Assembly (NCBI RefSeq): GCF_900108955.1
Contig: NZ_FNYA01000002.1
Span: forward strand, 186,001 to 250,000
Source: Flavobacterium terrigena
Lineage (GTDB): Bacteria; Bacteroidota; Bacteroidia; Flavobacteriales; Flavobacteriaceae
DNA: 64,000 nt
Direction of reading: 5' to 3'
Part shown: piece after piece, positions 1-9,100 of the stretch
How the letters are laid out: each line of letters opens with the position of its first letter
How positions within the stretch are numbered: the stretch's first letter is position 1
Notes under the pieces: model-generated
What the model was told of the DNA's origin: nothing
What the model saw: the letters and a program-made list of their open reading frames with translations, nothing else
Database searches by the model: none
Program-made: the position numbers and the translations under genes

Positions 1-430
1 CAGCCCCAACTAATTTGAAAATGGCATTATTCAATTGACCTGCTGTCTGGAGAGAAGCTGTAATAGTACTTGTAACCCCTTCAATAATAATCGTATTTGT
101 GGCATCGCCCTGAGCCGTAATACGAAAACCTCCTGCTGGAGCAGTTTCATTACCTGTTAAAGTAATCACAACTGGACTTGAAATCGTAGCCGCATTTAAT
201 GCGGTTATTGCATTTGCTAAACTGGTGTAAGTAGGCGCCAAACCAGAACCACTGTTTGTAGTTACTTGCGCATTACTCCACGCAGTCATCAAAAATAATA
301 AACAGAAAAACCAATTTGATTTTTTAATACTTTTCTGTGTAGAAACTTTATTTTTAAGATTTCGAACACGCTTCTCACCTGAAGGCAACTCCCCTTGGAC
401 TTTACCTAACGAATTGTAGTTTTCATTCAT
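1..430 (-). CDS. T9SS-type beta-helix surface protein, N-terminal part (cut by window edge)
   Basis: This is the N-terminal 143 codons of a secreted protein that continues beyond the window start. It begins MNENYNSLGK, has a basic stretch, then a hydrophobic segment ending in a WSNAQ-type signal peptidase site near residue 55. The mature part starts with VTTNSGSGLAPTY. From there it is nearly identical to the complete paralogue at 2015-5869, including the TSLANA, ALNAATISSPVVITLTGNE and AQGDATNTI segments. By that homology the rest should be a right-handed beta-helix with a type IX sorting domain, but this end is not visible. The start at 430 is supported by alignment with the paralogue start. 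A promoter module lies at 572-649. Role inferred: exported cell-surface or released protein of unknown ligand. Confidence 0.85.
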   Translation of the reverse strand, partial: MNENYNSLGKVQGELPSGEKRVRNLKNKVSTQKSIKKSNWFFCLLFLMTAWSNAQVTTNSGSGLAPTYTSLANAITALNAATISSPVVITLTGNETAPAGGFRITAQGDATNTIIIEGVTSTITASLQTAGQLNNAIFKLVGA

Positions 431-571
431 AAGTTTATTCTATTTAATTGGTTTCAGATTTGAGTTTGTATTGAGTGTTTATTTACTTTTTTGTTTTTTT
501 AAGATAATTCTATTTTTTTGTTATAAAAATATCAAATAATCTATTTTAATGAACTAATAATACATATATCA

Positions 572-649
572 CAAATATAATAGCATAATAATAAATAATT
601 CTTAATTATACGTAGTAATAAAACTACATTGATGTAGAATTAAGACTAC
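572..649 (-). promoter_or_regulatory. Promoter module with 38-bp nested dyad (copy 1)
   Basis: A 38-bp nested dyad spans 612-649. The outer arms GTAGT and ACTAC and the inner CTACATTGATGTAG share one centre at 630.5. Read leftwards, a flavobacterial -7 box TATATTTG follows at 579-572, 32 bp beyond the dyad, and points at the gene starting at 430. No good -33 TTG is visible, as would fit an activator-dependent promoter. The same arrangement recurs at 1832-1910 and 6050-6128. Confidence 0.65.
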
Positions 650-728
650 AAACAGATGTGTTATAGAGTAAACATATGATAAGAGGTAAACAAATAAAAA
701 AATGAAGGATAATGAAATTGACTCCCGA

Positions 729-885
729 CAATTTGAAGATTACATCACTAAATACTCTTACAACGTTGGCGTTAATAACCTTTGCAGCAAAGTATTGTAA
801 TACCTAAAATAAAATCGTATTAAAGCAACCCCTCAGCTATAATACCATACCTTCAGCAGGAGCCATTTCATTACCTCTTAATATA
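729..885 (-). pseudogene. Decayed fragment A of the beta-helix paralogue family
   Basis: No open frame survives. The DNA nevertheless aligns with the region encoding residues ~85-150 of the intact paralogue: ATTTGAAGAT near 731 matches the paralogue copy, and 803-881 follows the segment encoding the TNTIIVEG to NETAPAGGYRITAQGD region with many substitutions. Signal peptide, start codon and downstream domains are absent. It is one of two such remnants between the two intact genes, which points to loss of former members of a tandem array. Confidence 0.6.
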
Positions 886-1040
886 AACCAGAACAGATAT
901 TAGGGCCATTCAATCTAAACCTCTTTTTATTCAATTGGGATTTTAAAAAATAGTCGATTTTTTTTATCAAAAGTTAAATCTTATTTTTATGTTGATGATT
1001 TACATTTTTTTTACACTTTATCTTAAATAAAATGCTATTT

Positions 1041-1137
1041 TATTTATTGTTAATCTGGCGGAAGATAGCCTACTACAACTTTTAACTCAACTATAATTAA
1101 CCACCAATACAGAAAAGCCTCCCGCCTGATTCAACAT
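1041..1137. repeat. Inverted-repeat element, copy A
   Basis: About 97 bp bounded by imperfect inverted arms, AATCTGGCGGAAG on the left and CCCGCCTGATT on the right. A second copy lies at 1629-1731. The ends match between copies (ATTGTTAATCTGGCGGAAG and CAGAAAAGCC-CCGCCTGATT) while the interiors have diverged. It contains no ORF. It could be a small non-autonomous mobile element or a hairpin in the leader of the decayed genes. Confidence 0.5.
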
Positions 1138-1256
1138 TTATTTTTATTCCAATGGAACTGTAATACAAAAAACAAGAAATCATTTAAACTTCTAAACATT
1201 AAAAGAACTTACATTACAATTAAGAATGATTAAAATATACTAGCTACCAATAAAAA

Positions 1257-1294
1257 GGAGCAATAAAACTACAACCATATGGCATTACCACTAC
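1257..1294 (-). promoter_or_regulatory. Decayed copy of the 38-bp dyad (copy 4)
   Basis: Aligns without gaps over 38 bases to copy 1 at 612-649, with roughly 70 percent identity by eye. It keeps AATAAAACTACA and the terminal ACTAC. The inner dyad is broken (ACAACCATATGG in place of ACATTGATGTAG). A degenerate CAATTAAG sits at 1217-1224, exactly where the -7 box is found in the intact copies. It heads decayed fragment A. Confidence 0.45.
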
Positions 1295-1383
1295 ATAAGG
1301 ATAAATTTTGAGTAAAAACATCCATAAAGTGAGAACACAAACAAAATTTCAAATAGTAACTAAATAGGCCCCTACCAATATGA

Positions 1384-1515
1384 GGAAGGCATTACTAAAC
1401 ACCTTGCATTACTTGCAGTAATAACATTTTCAACATCTTGGATAATAATTATAATACAGCATCCCCCCAGAGCTGCAATACAAAATTCTCCCGCAAGAGC
1501 CATATTTAAGTTTAC
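1384..1515 (-). pseudogene. Decayed fragment B of the beta-helix paralogue family
   Basis: A second non-coding remnant. It aligns with the same segment as fragment A and most closely follows the DNA of the truncated gene at 1-430, from GGCATTA near 1388 to CCCGCAAGAGCC at 1490-1501. It has several stops and no start. Together with the inverted-repeat element and dyad to its right it forms a unit of about 600 bp, which is repeated as the unit holding fragment A. Confidence 0.55.
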
Positions 1516-1628
1516 TAAACAAAAGAAATTAAAGTCTTTTCGTTTTTTTTAATATGATTATTTTAAAATCATTCTTTAGATTTTTCTTTTGATGTTTTAT
1601 TTAAATGAATTAAATAGAATGATATTTT

Positions 1629-1731
1629 TATTTATTGTTAATCTGGCGGAAGAAATAACCTCTTATAACCCTAACTAGTTTTCCATTCTTCATAACAAAT
1701 GGAAACAGAAAAGCCTTCCGCCTGATTTAAC
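1629..1731. repeat. Inverted-repeat element, copy B
   Basis: About 103 bp with arms AATCTGGCGGAAG and CTTCCGCCTGATT, a 12-of-13 inverted match. This copy has better-preserved arms than the one at 1041-1137. It lies between the dyad promoter at 1832-1910 and fragment B, that is, in the leader position of the lost gene. No ORF is present. Confidence 0.5.
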
Positions 1732-1831
1732 TTTTTTGATTTTTATAAAAACTATATTTACCTTTCACTTAACTATAACAGAAGTAAAACACTCCTAATA
1801 ATTTCCTTAAGTATTTAAATAATGTCTGTTA

Positions 1832-1910
1832 CAAATATAGCTGGATAAAATATTTGTTACCATCAATAATATGTAGTAATAAATCTACATTGATGTAGAA
1901 ATAACACTAC
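1832..1910 (-). promoter_or_regulatory. Promoter module with 38-bp nested dyad (copy 2)
   Basis: The dyad spans 1873-1910 with centre 1891.5. In this copy the inner palindrome extends by one pair on each side (T-CTACATTGATGTAG-A). A TATATTTG -7 box reads leftwards at 1839-1832, 33 bp from the dyad. It now faces only the inverted-repeat element and decayed fragment B, so the promoter is better conserved than the gene it once served. Confidence 0.6.
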
Positions 1911-2014
1911 AAACGCACTGATTTATAACATAAACCCACTTATAACATAGATATCCTAACAAAAAATGGACTAACCTTTCGATTAGCCCATTTTTAAGAT
2001 TATTTTACTTGAAA

Positions 2015-5000
2015 TTATTTTTTAAAGATTTTAATTTCAGCTTGCTTATTATCTTCTGATTGTAATTTCACAATATACATTGCAGTTGACAATTCTCTTA
2101 AATTAATTTCAACCATTTCAGTATTAGGTTGAATTGATTTAACCATTCTTCCAGACACATCAAATATTTGAACACTAGTAATGTTTCTATTATGTCTCAC
2201 ATTAAATGTTTCAACAACTGGGTTTGGATAGTAATTTAATTCTGCTAAGTCAAAACTCGCATTTCCTAAAACTACTGTTACGGTAACTTGAAATGCAGAA
2301 CTTACACAACTCCCATTTACTGAAACCGCGAAGTAATCTTCACCATCAACTAATTGCGTACTAGGCGCAATAGGATTTGTTCCATTTGCAGCATCTAACG
2401 CCGTTGGATACCAAATAATTCCAGTTCCAGAAACTATGATATCTTCAATTGTTACATCAGAAGCAACACCTCCATTAATCACTTGAGTTGAAGCTCCTGT
2501 TGGCGTTGTAGCCGTATTAATAGTTAAGTCTAACGTTCTAGTTAAACAGTTTGTTATTGAAGTATATGTTCCTCCAGTTGTATAAATAGTTCCATTTGCT
2601 GACCAAGTGTATGAATCACAAGCTGAAACCACTTCCGTTGGTAATGATGAACTTGAAGTAATTGTTAAATCTAATGTTCTTGTTACACAGTTTGTAGTTG
2701 AAGTATAAATTCCACTAGTTGTGTAAACTGATCCATTTGCTGACCAAGTATACGAATCACAAACTGAAACAACTTCTGTTGGCAATGATGAACTTGTAGT
2801 GATAGTTATTGTAAAACTATTCTCATCCGTACAGTTTGGCGTTGTTCCTGTTTCTGAATACACATAAATAGTTTGTGTAGCAGTAATATTGTTTCCTGCA
2901 CTCAAAGCTGTTCCTGTTCCACCAGGAGCTGTGAAATAGTTACCAACTGTTAAAGCTGGAAGTGTATAACTATCACAAGCTGTTACATTTGCTGGAGCAT
3001 CCGCAACTGGCGTAGTATTGATTGTTACTAGGAAAGAATTCTCATCTGTACAGTTTGGCGTTGTTCCTGTTTCTGAATACACATAAATAGTTTGTGTAGC
3101 AGTAATATTGTTTCCTGCACTCAAAGCTGTTCCTGTTCCACCAGCACCTGTGAAATAGTTACCAACTGTTAAAACTGGAAGTGTATAACTATCACAAGCT
3201 GTGACATTTGCTGGAGCATCCGCAACTGGTGTAGTATTGATAGTTAAATTTAAGATTTCGGTATAATGACAATCTGCAGAATAATTGTATATCCCTGATG
3301 TAGTATAGTTGATGCCATTTACTGACCAAGTATAATTATCACATGCTGACACTGTAGTCGAATTAGTAGTAGGAGGAATATACGTTCCGTTAAATTCATC
3401 CGCGCCAATATCTGGAGTAGCAACATTTCTTGCATCTCCATCAAAATCAGTAGTAATACTAGCAATAGGTGCTCCCCAGCTTTCAATTAATGTAGGTATA
3501 GTTGTATCAATATGTAAAAAGTTAGCATTCGCACCTACTGTTGAAAGAAATGTTGGATCTTCTGTTACAGAGCAAGCATCTCTTGGTGTTACTCTGGCTT
3601 TGTATGCCACTAAAGTAGCATCTGTATTTGTACCATCTGTAAAAATGGTACTTCCGAAGAATAAGTTGTTATTTGAAGCGACTGCATATGTACTCAAATC
3701 TGTAGAAGAACGACGGTATGCAGCAGCTAAACCAGTACCGTTAGATGTGGTTTTATTGACAAAAATATTATTTCGCATCGTAATAGTTCCAGTAGTTACA
3801 GAAACAGCACTAGTACCAAAGTTTGTTCCTGTACTTCCTCCACTTAACATTACTGTATTATGAGAAACATCTACACTACCTGTTGTAACTGCGATATTAA
3901 TACCGTTTAATGGATTGAATCCATCTGCATTAGGTGTTCTTAAATCGCCAATCATATTATTTTGAACATCAATTGTTCCGCCAATTAAATTAATTCCATT
4001 TATACTTCCTGCAGCATTTGTGTTTTCTAAATTATAGATTTTATTCTTGAAAATTTTTTGTGTTCCAGAGCCACCAATATTCATTCCATTAACAGCAGCC
4101 CCTCCAGAAGAAGTTAACCCATTAATCTTATTATTTTCAAATATTTGACTACCATAAAACAAACTTTCAATTCCAGTTATAGCCCCACCTCCTGTTATAT
4201 TAGTAATGGTATTATTAGCAACCATACTGGTTGTTGAATTAGAAGACCCATTTACAAATAGCAATGTTGTAGCACCAGTACCACCTATAATGTTAGAAAA
4301 AATATTATTAGTTATTGTTTTAGTGGAACCTGAAGCTGCACTACCATCAATACATCGCATGCCAGTAATAGCTGTTGCTCCAGATAATGTAATATTAGAA
4401 AAATTATTATCACTAAAAGTTTCAGTTACTGAAGCTGGTGAAACTCCACCACTTAAGTAAAATGTTAATGCCCCTCCTGCTGACTTGGTAAATGTCCCTA
4501 CAATACTATTATTATTCACATTACAAATGGCATTTGCAGGCCTAACTACTAAATGATCAAAAAAAACAACAGTACCTGTTGTATCAATATTTAAGTTGGT
4601 AAAAGTATTAGAATTCATATTTTCAGTCAAATTCCCCATTCTATTTACAACACAGTAAAACGCTGCATTACTACTTGCTGTCGTAAATGTTGAATTCGTA
4701 AAATTATTATTGGAAATACTCAAACTAGTGTCAGTACTTCCTGTACCAGTTTCTACATGAATAACATACGTCAAAATTGAGGCCGGACGCATAGAAAACG
4801 TATTATGATCGATTACTTGAGTCAAAGTACCAATAGGAGCATTAGAAAATGTTGGTATATAAATTGCCTTGAATTGAGCACCAGTTGTTGCAATATATCC
4901 CCCATCAGAACTATTGATTGTATTATGTGAAATTGTATAATTAGCCGTATTTCTTACTAAAACGCCATAACTTGAACCAGATACATTTACTGGAGTACCA

Positions 5001-5869
5001 AAGGGAACATCAGTACCAAAATTAGTAATTGTATTTCCAAAACCTGCACCACCAATTGTTAGTGATTGATTGTGATCAGCAGCAGCCGTTGGTCCAACTA
5101 CTGCAATTCCCATATTTACATTAGAGATTATGTTAGATAAAATCCTCAAACCTGTATTACTTCCTGTAGCACCAGTTGCTGTAGCATTTGTTCCTTGTGT
5201 AGTTTCAGCATGTGTTGAATTACTGTAAATACCAAAACTGCCACGATATAATCTGTTTAAAGAAATGGTATTTCCTTGAATAGTATTATTTTGTGCCCCA
5301 TTAGTTGTTGTTAAATACAATAAAGCAACACCCCATTCTGTCATTCTATTAGTTGCAGAAGTTGTTAATGAAGTATTTCCTGCATTTTCCTGCATGGTAA
5401 AATTACGAATGGTTACATAATCTGCTCCAACTAATTTGAAGATGGCATCATACAAATTACCATTTACACCTATCAATGCAGCCGTAATTATACTTCCAGA
5501 TCCCTCAACAATAATAGTATTCGTAGCATCACCTTGAGCAGTAATACGATACCCACCTGCAGGAGCTGTTTCGTTTCCTGTTAAGGTAATCACCACCGGA
5601 CTTGAAATCGTAGCTGCGTTTAGGGCCGCTACCGCATTAGCTAAACTGGTGTATGTAGGCGCTAAACCCGAACCTCCATTCGTGGTTACTTGCGCACTAC
5701 TCCACACAGCCATTAACAACATAATTAACATTACTAAACTAAAAAACCTATTTGGTCTTTTAACATTAGTATGTTTAAAATCTGTACTTGTCATAAAACT
5801 CACATTACTCTCTGTACCTGAAGATAATACCCTTTGGTTTTTACCTAACGAATTGTAGTTTTCCTTCAT
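2015..5869 (-). CDS. T9SS-secreted parallel beta-helix protein with type A sorting domain
   Basis: A 1284-residue exported protein. Residues 1-40 form a polar extension (MKENYNSLGK onwards). A hydrophobic core at 41-60 ends in WSSAQ, giving an unusually long signal peptide. Residues ~60-820 are Asn/Thr-rich short repeats (NNTI, NNIFSNI, NNNFTNST) typical of right-handed beta-helices. From ~826 come Cys-containing modules starting ACDNYTW; two nearly identical 73-residue repeats (~877-1022) and two 47-residue ACDSYTW repeats follow. Residues ~1208-1284 form a T9SS type A sorting domain (YYPNPVVETF, IFDVSGRMV, final KIFKK), known to direct export across the outer membrane and surface attachment. 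No enzymatic residues are recognised; adhesion or matrix roles are guesses. The promoter dyad at 6050-6128 lies upstream. Confidence 0.9.
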   Translation of the reverse strand: MKENYNSLGKNQRVLSSGTESNVSFMTSTDFKHTNVKRPNRFFSLVMLIMLLMAVWSSAQVTTNGGSGLAPTYTSLANAVAALNAATISSPVVITLTGNETAPAGGYRITAQGDATNTIIVEGSGSIITAALIGVNGNLYDAIFKLVGADYVTIRNFTMQENAGNTSLTTSATNRMTEWGVALLYLTTTNGAQNNTIQGNTISLNRLYRGSFGIYSNSTHAETTQGTNATATGATGSNTGLRILSNIISNVNMGIAVVGPTAAADHNQSLTIGGAGFGNTITNFGTDVPFGTPVNVSGSSYGVLVRNTANYTISHNTINSSDGGYIATTGAQFKAIYIPTFSNAPIGTLTQVIDHNTFSMRPASILTYVIHVETGTGSTDTSLSISNNNFTNSTFTTASSNAAFYCVVNRMGNLTENMNSNTFTNLNIDTTGTVVFFDHLVVRPANAICNVNNNSIVGTFTKSAGGALTFYLSGGVSPASVTETFSDNNFSNITLSGATAITGMRCIDGSAASGSTKTITNNIFSNIIGGTGATTLLFVNGSSNSTTSMVANNTITNITGGGAITGIESLFYGSQIFENNKINGLTSSGGAAVNGMNIGGSGTQKIFKNKIYNLENTNAAGSINGINLIGGTIDVQNNMIGDLRTPNADGFNPLNGINIAVTTGSVDVSHNTVMLSGGSTGTNFGTSAVSVTTGTITMRNNIFVNKTTSNGTGLAAAYRRSSTDLSTYAVASNNNLFFGSTIFTDGTNTDATLVAYKARVTPRDACSVTEDPTFLSTVGANANFLHIDTTIPTLIESWGAPIASITTDFDGDARNVATPDIGADEFNGTYIPPTTNSTTVSACDNYTWSVNGINYTTSGIYNYSADCHYTEILNLTINTTPVADAPANVTACDSYTLPVLTVGNYFTGAGGTGTALSAGNNITATQTIYVYSETGTTPNCTDENSFLVTINTTPVADAPANVTACDSYTLPALTVGNYFTAPGGTGTALSAGNNITATQTIYVYSETGTTPNCTDENSFTITITTSSSLPTEVVSVCDSYTWSANGSVYTTSGIYTSTTNCVTRTLDLTITSSSSLPTEVVSACDSYTWSANGTIYTTGGTYTSITNCLTRTLDLTINTATTPTGASTQVINGGVASDVTIEDIIVSGTGIIWYPTALDAANGTNPIAPSTQLVDGEDYFAVSVNGSCVSSAFQVTVTVVLGNASFDLAELNYYPNPVVETFNVRHNRNITSVQIFDVSGRMVKSIQPNTEMVEINLRELSTAMYIVKLQSEDNKQAEIKIFKK

Positions 5870-6049
5870 AAGTCTATTTGTTTTAATTGGGTTACTGAAA
5901 AATAGTTGTGTTTAGTGGTATTAAAAATTGACATTATTTGAGGTTGGTACTTTACATTCTCTATCTAAATTCAGTAGATATTTCATACTGTATTCCAATA
6001 GCAAGAAGACTATCTAATTTATTTATAGTGTTTTAAAGAACGTCTACTA

Positions 6050-6128
6050 CAAATATAGCAGGATAAAATATCGGCAATTAGTAATATGGTGTAGTAATAA
6101 ACCTACATTGATGTAGAATTAATACTAC
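6050..6128 (-). promoter_or_regulatory. Promoter module with 38-bp nested dyad (copy 3), shared divergent region
   Basis: The dyad at 6091-6128 (centre 6109.5) has outer GTAGT/ACTAC and inner CTACATTGATGTAG. A -7 box TATATTTG reads leftwards at 6057-6050, and a TTG 17 bp upstream (6077-6075) gives this copy a full flavobacterial promoter. The leader to the ATG at 5869 is about 175 nt. The same dyad ends 59 bp before the kinase ATG at 6188, so it may serve both directions. The rest of the 318-bp divergent gap shows no further recognisable feature. Confidence 0.65.
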
Positions 6129-6157
6129 AAGACTATAAACAATAGTATAAATCTTTG

Positions 6158-6165
6158 TAATTTTG
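6158..6165 (+). promoter_or_regulatory. Candidate -7 box for the histidine kinase gene
   Basis: TAATTTTG fits the Bacteroidota -7 consensus TAnnTTTG and lies 22 bp before the kinase ATG, allowing a short leader. No -33 TTG is seen at the right distance. The dyad centre at 6109.5 is about 60 bp upstream of the implied start site. Confidence 0.4.
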
Positions 6166-6187
6166 GAGAAACAATTAGGCAATAAAA

Positions 6188-9100
6188 ATGAAGATATACC
6201 CGTCCTTTTATTACTATTTCATTTTACTTTTGTTATTTATAAACAAAGGGATTGGACAGGATAACCATTCTGCTCGTTGGTATACGTCAGATAATAATGA
6301 ACTCCCACAAAGTAGTATAAGTTCCATTGTAAAAGACAAATACAATTTTATATGGATGACTACCCAAAATGGATTGGTGAGATATGACGGAAATAATTTT
6401 CAAGTATTTAACTCTTCAACCGTAAACTTAATCGGAAATCGTTTTGGAAAAATTTTAGGAAACATAGAAAAAGATAGTTTATATTCTAATACAGAAAAAG
6501 AAAACGAATTAGTCTTAATTAATCAAAGAAAAATACAAAAAACAACCAAAAGAAAACTTCCTTATTACCTTACAAGAAATAAGAAACGTTTTTATTTTCA
6601 TGATGGGCTACCTTCAATTTTATCCATAAACCCAAACGACAGATACTGTATTAGATTAACTAATGGAAATTTTTATTTTGTTAGCACGGAAGGAATAGAT
6701 TTTTGTGATGCCAAAATGAGAAGCATCTATAAGATTGCATTTAAAAATAATAGCGTTTTTAATTTTTTCACCATTAATGACACGCTTTATTACTTAAATG
6801 AAAAAGGGGAATATTTTTGTTTTTCACAAAATAAAAAATCATTTGGAAAACTCGACTCTTCATTGTTTAAAGACAAGTATAAATTGCATTGGAATATTCC
6901 TAGCAATCAGGTTTTTTTAAATATTAAAAATAAATTATATCTCATAAAAGCTCAAGATTATAGTTTATCTGCGACGCTAATTATTGACTTCAAAGATTTT
7001 GACAAAAGCAATATCACTACTGTTTTTTATGATGACACAAACCAAAAACTGTATTTAGGTAGCGACACAAATGGTTTGTGTATTATTACTTTCCCTTCAT
7101 TTAAAACAGTGAAAAAAAATTCGTTAAAAATGGATGTTTTCTATGCTTCATCTCCTTTTAATGATAGTTCAATCATCACTTCTGATGGATTGATTATGAA
7201 TGACAAAAAGATTATTGACAGTATTGCTTTTGAGAAGATTACCTATAATGAAAGGATAACTATGACAAAAGATAACTATCAGAACTTATGGATTGTCAGA
7301 AGAATGAAGCTCATGTGTTATTTGAAAGAAACAGGCTATAAAAAACATGTTGAGTATAATTTTAACCAATTTATCAGAACTTTATTTAAAGACCAAAATA
7401 ATGTGATTTGGATTAATTTAGACCAACATGAAGACCATATGAAAAAACGCTATTATAAGGCGAAACTTTATTATATAACCAAATACAATGAAAAACCAAA
7501 ACTAGCCACAAACTTAAATACAAATATAAGTTATATTGCACAATATGACACGAAAACATTCTATCTTGGAAGTGAGAAAGGATTGTATAAATATAACATA
7601 ATTACAAAGAAGTTAACTTTCATTAAGAACACAGAGAAAATAAATATACGTGGTATTTTTATTGATAGTGGTAAAAAAATATGGATAACAACTTATGATA
7701 AAGGTTTTTTTCTGTATTCAGATAATACTATATATTCTTTTCCAAAAGATAAAAATGGTTACCTTAATTCTTCTCATTGTATATTAGAAGATAAAAAGGG
7801 CTTTTTTTGGATACCTACAAACAAAGGACTTTTTCAAGTATCAAGAAAAATGTTACTAATGTGCTGTACAGATAAAAAGAGCAAGAACACAATATATTAC
7901 CATCATTATAATAAAGAAAATGGTTTTTTAACTAATGAGTTTAATGGGGGTTGTCAACCCGTTGGAAACTATCTAAAAAATGGCAACATCGCTTTACCAT
8001 CCATGAATGGTATGGTGTTTTTTAACCCTAACAAAATCAAACCTTTAATCCCTAATAAAGAATTGTTCATCGATAACGTTATTACGGATCAGAAAACTAT
8101 ACATCCGAAAGACACTATTATGTTGGAAAATAATTTTCAAAGGATACAATTTTTTATTGATTATGCCTATTATGGAAATTCGAATAATTTAAATATTGAA
8201 GCTAGATTAACGGGTACAACTATTGGTAGTTGGGAAAAAATAGGAGATGACAGATCCATCTCTTTTACTACTCTTCCTCCAGGAAATTACACATTAACCG
8301 TAAGAAGTCTTTCCGGTTTTGATTCTGTTTATAGATACAAAACAATGACTCTAATTGTTCCACCTCTTTTTTACCAAACCTTATGGTTTCAAATCTTATG
8401 TTTTCTTTTATTCATTGCCTGTATCATCTTTTTATGGTACATGCGTTTGTATTATCTAAAAATGAAGAACAGACAATTAAAAGAACTTGTCATTCAGAAA
8501 ACACAAAAACTAGCAAAAACTATTGATAAACTAAAAAAAGCTAAAGACAATTTAAAACAAGAAGTAGGTCAACAAGAGCGCTTGGTAAAAAGCATTAGTC
8601 ATGATATCAAAAGTCCTTTAAAATTTTTATCTTACACGGTTCGTCATTTATTTGATTCTAAAGAAATACAACAGGATGAGAAACTAAAACAGAAGGTTGA
8701 ATCTTTACATATTTCTTCTAGTCAATTATACGAATATGTAGACAATTTGGTTAGATATTCTACCATATTTATTGAAGGAAAAAAACTGGAAGACAATCCT
8801 TATTCATTACATGATCTGATACAGGAAAAAATCTTAATTTTTGAAAAAATAGCAGCGTCTGAAAAAACAGTAATTATTAATAATACTTATGCTGAAAAAC
8901 ACATCAAAACCAACAACAAGGTATTATCTATAATTATTCACAACCTGATAGATAATGCTGTAAAAAACACTAAAAACGGTACAATTGAGCTACGTTCTAA
9001 AACAACAGAAAAACAACTTTTCTTAACTGTAAAAGATACTGGAAAAGGTATGAATCAGGATGTTGTTGAGTATTATTTGAATTTTTCTAAAAATCCAACA

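Noticed and set aside
2560..3245. Possible CRISPR array
   Set aside because: The direct repeats are 219 and 141 bp, in frame and within a coding gene. They are protein repeats, not 25-40 bp repeats with unique spacers.
3600..3863. Plus-strand ORF opposite the beta-helix gene
   Set aside because: It lies wholly inside the coding frame of a well-supported minus-strand gene and has no recognisable domain. The same holds for 4206-4460 and 5649-5858.
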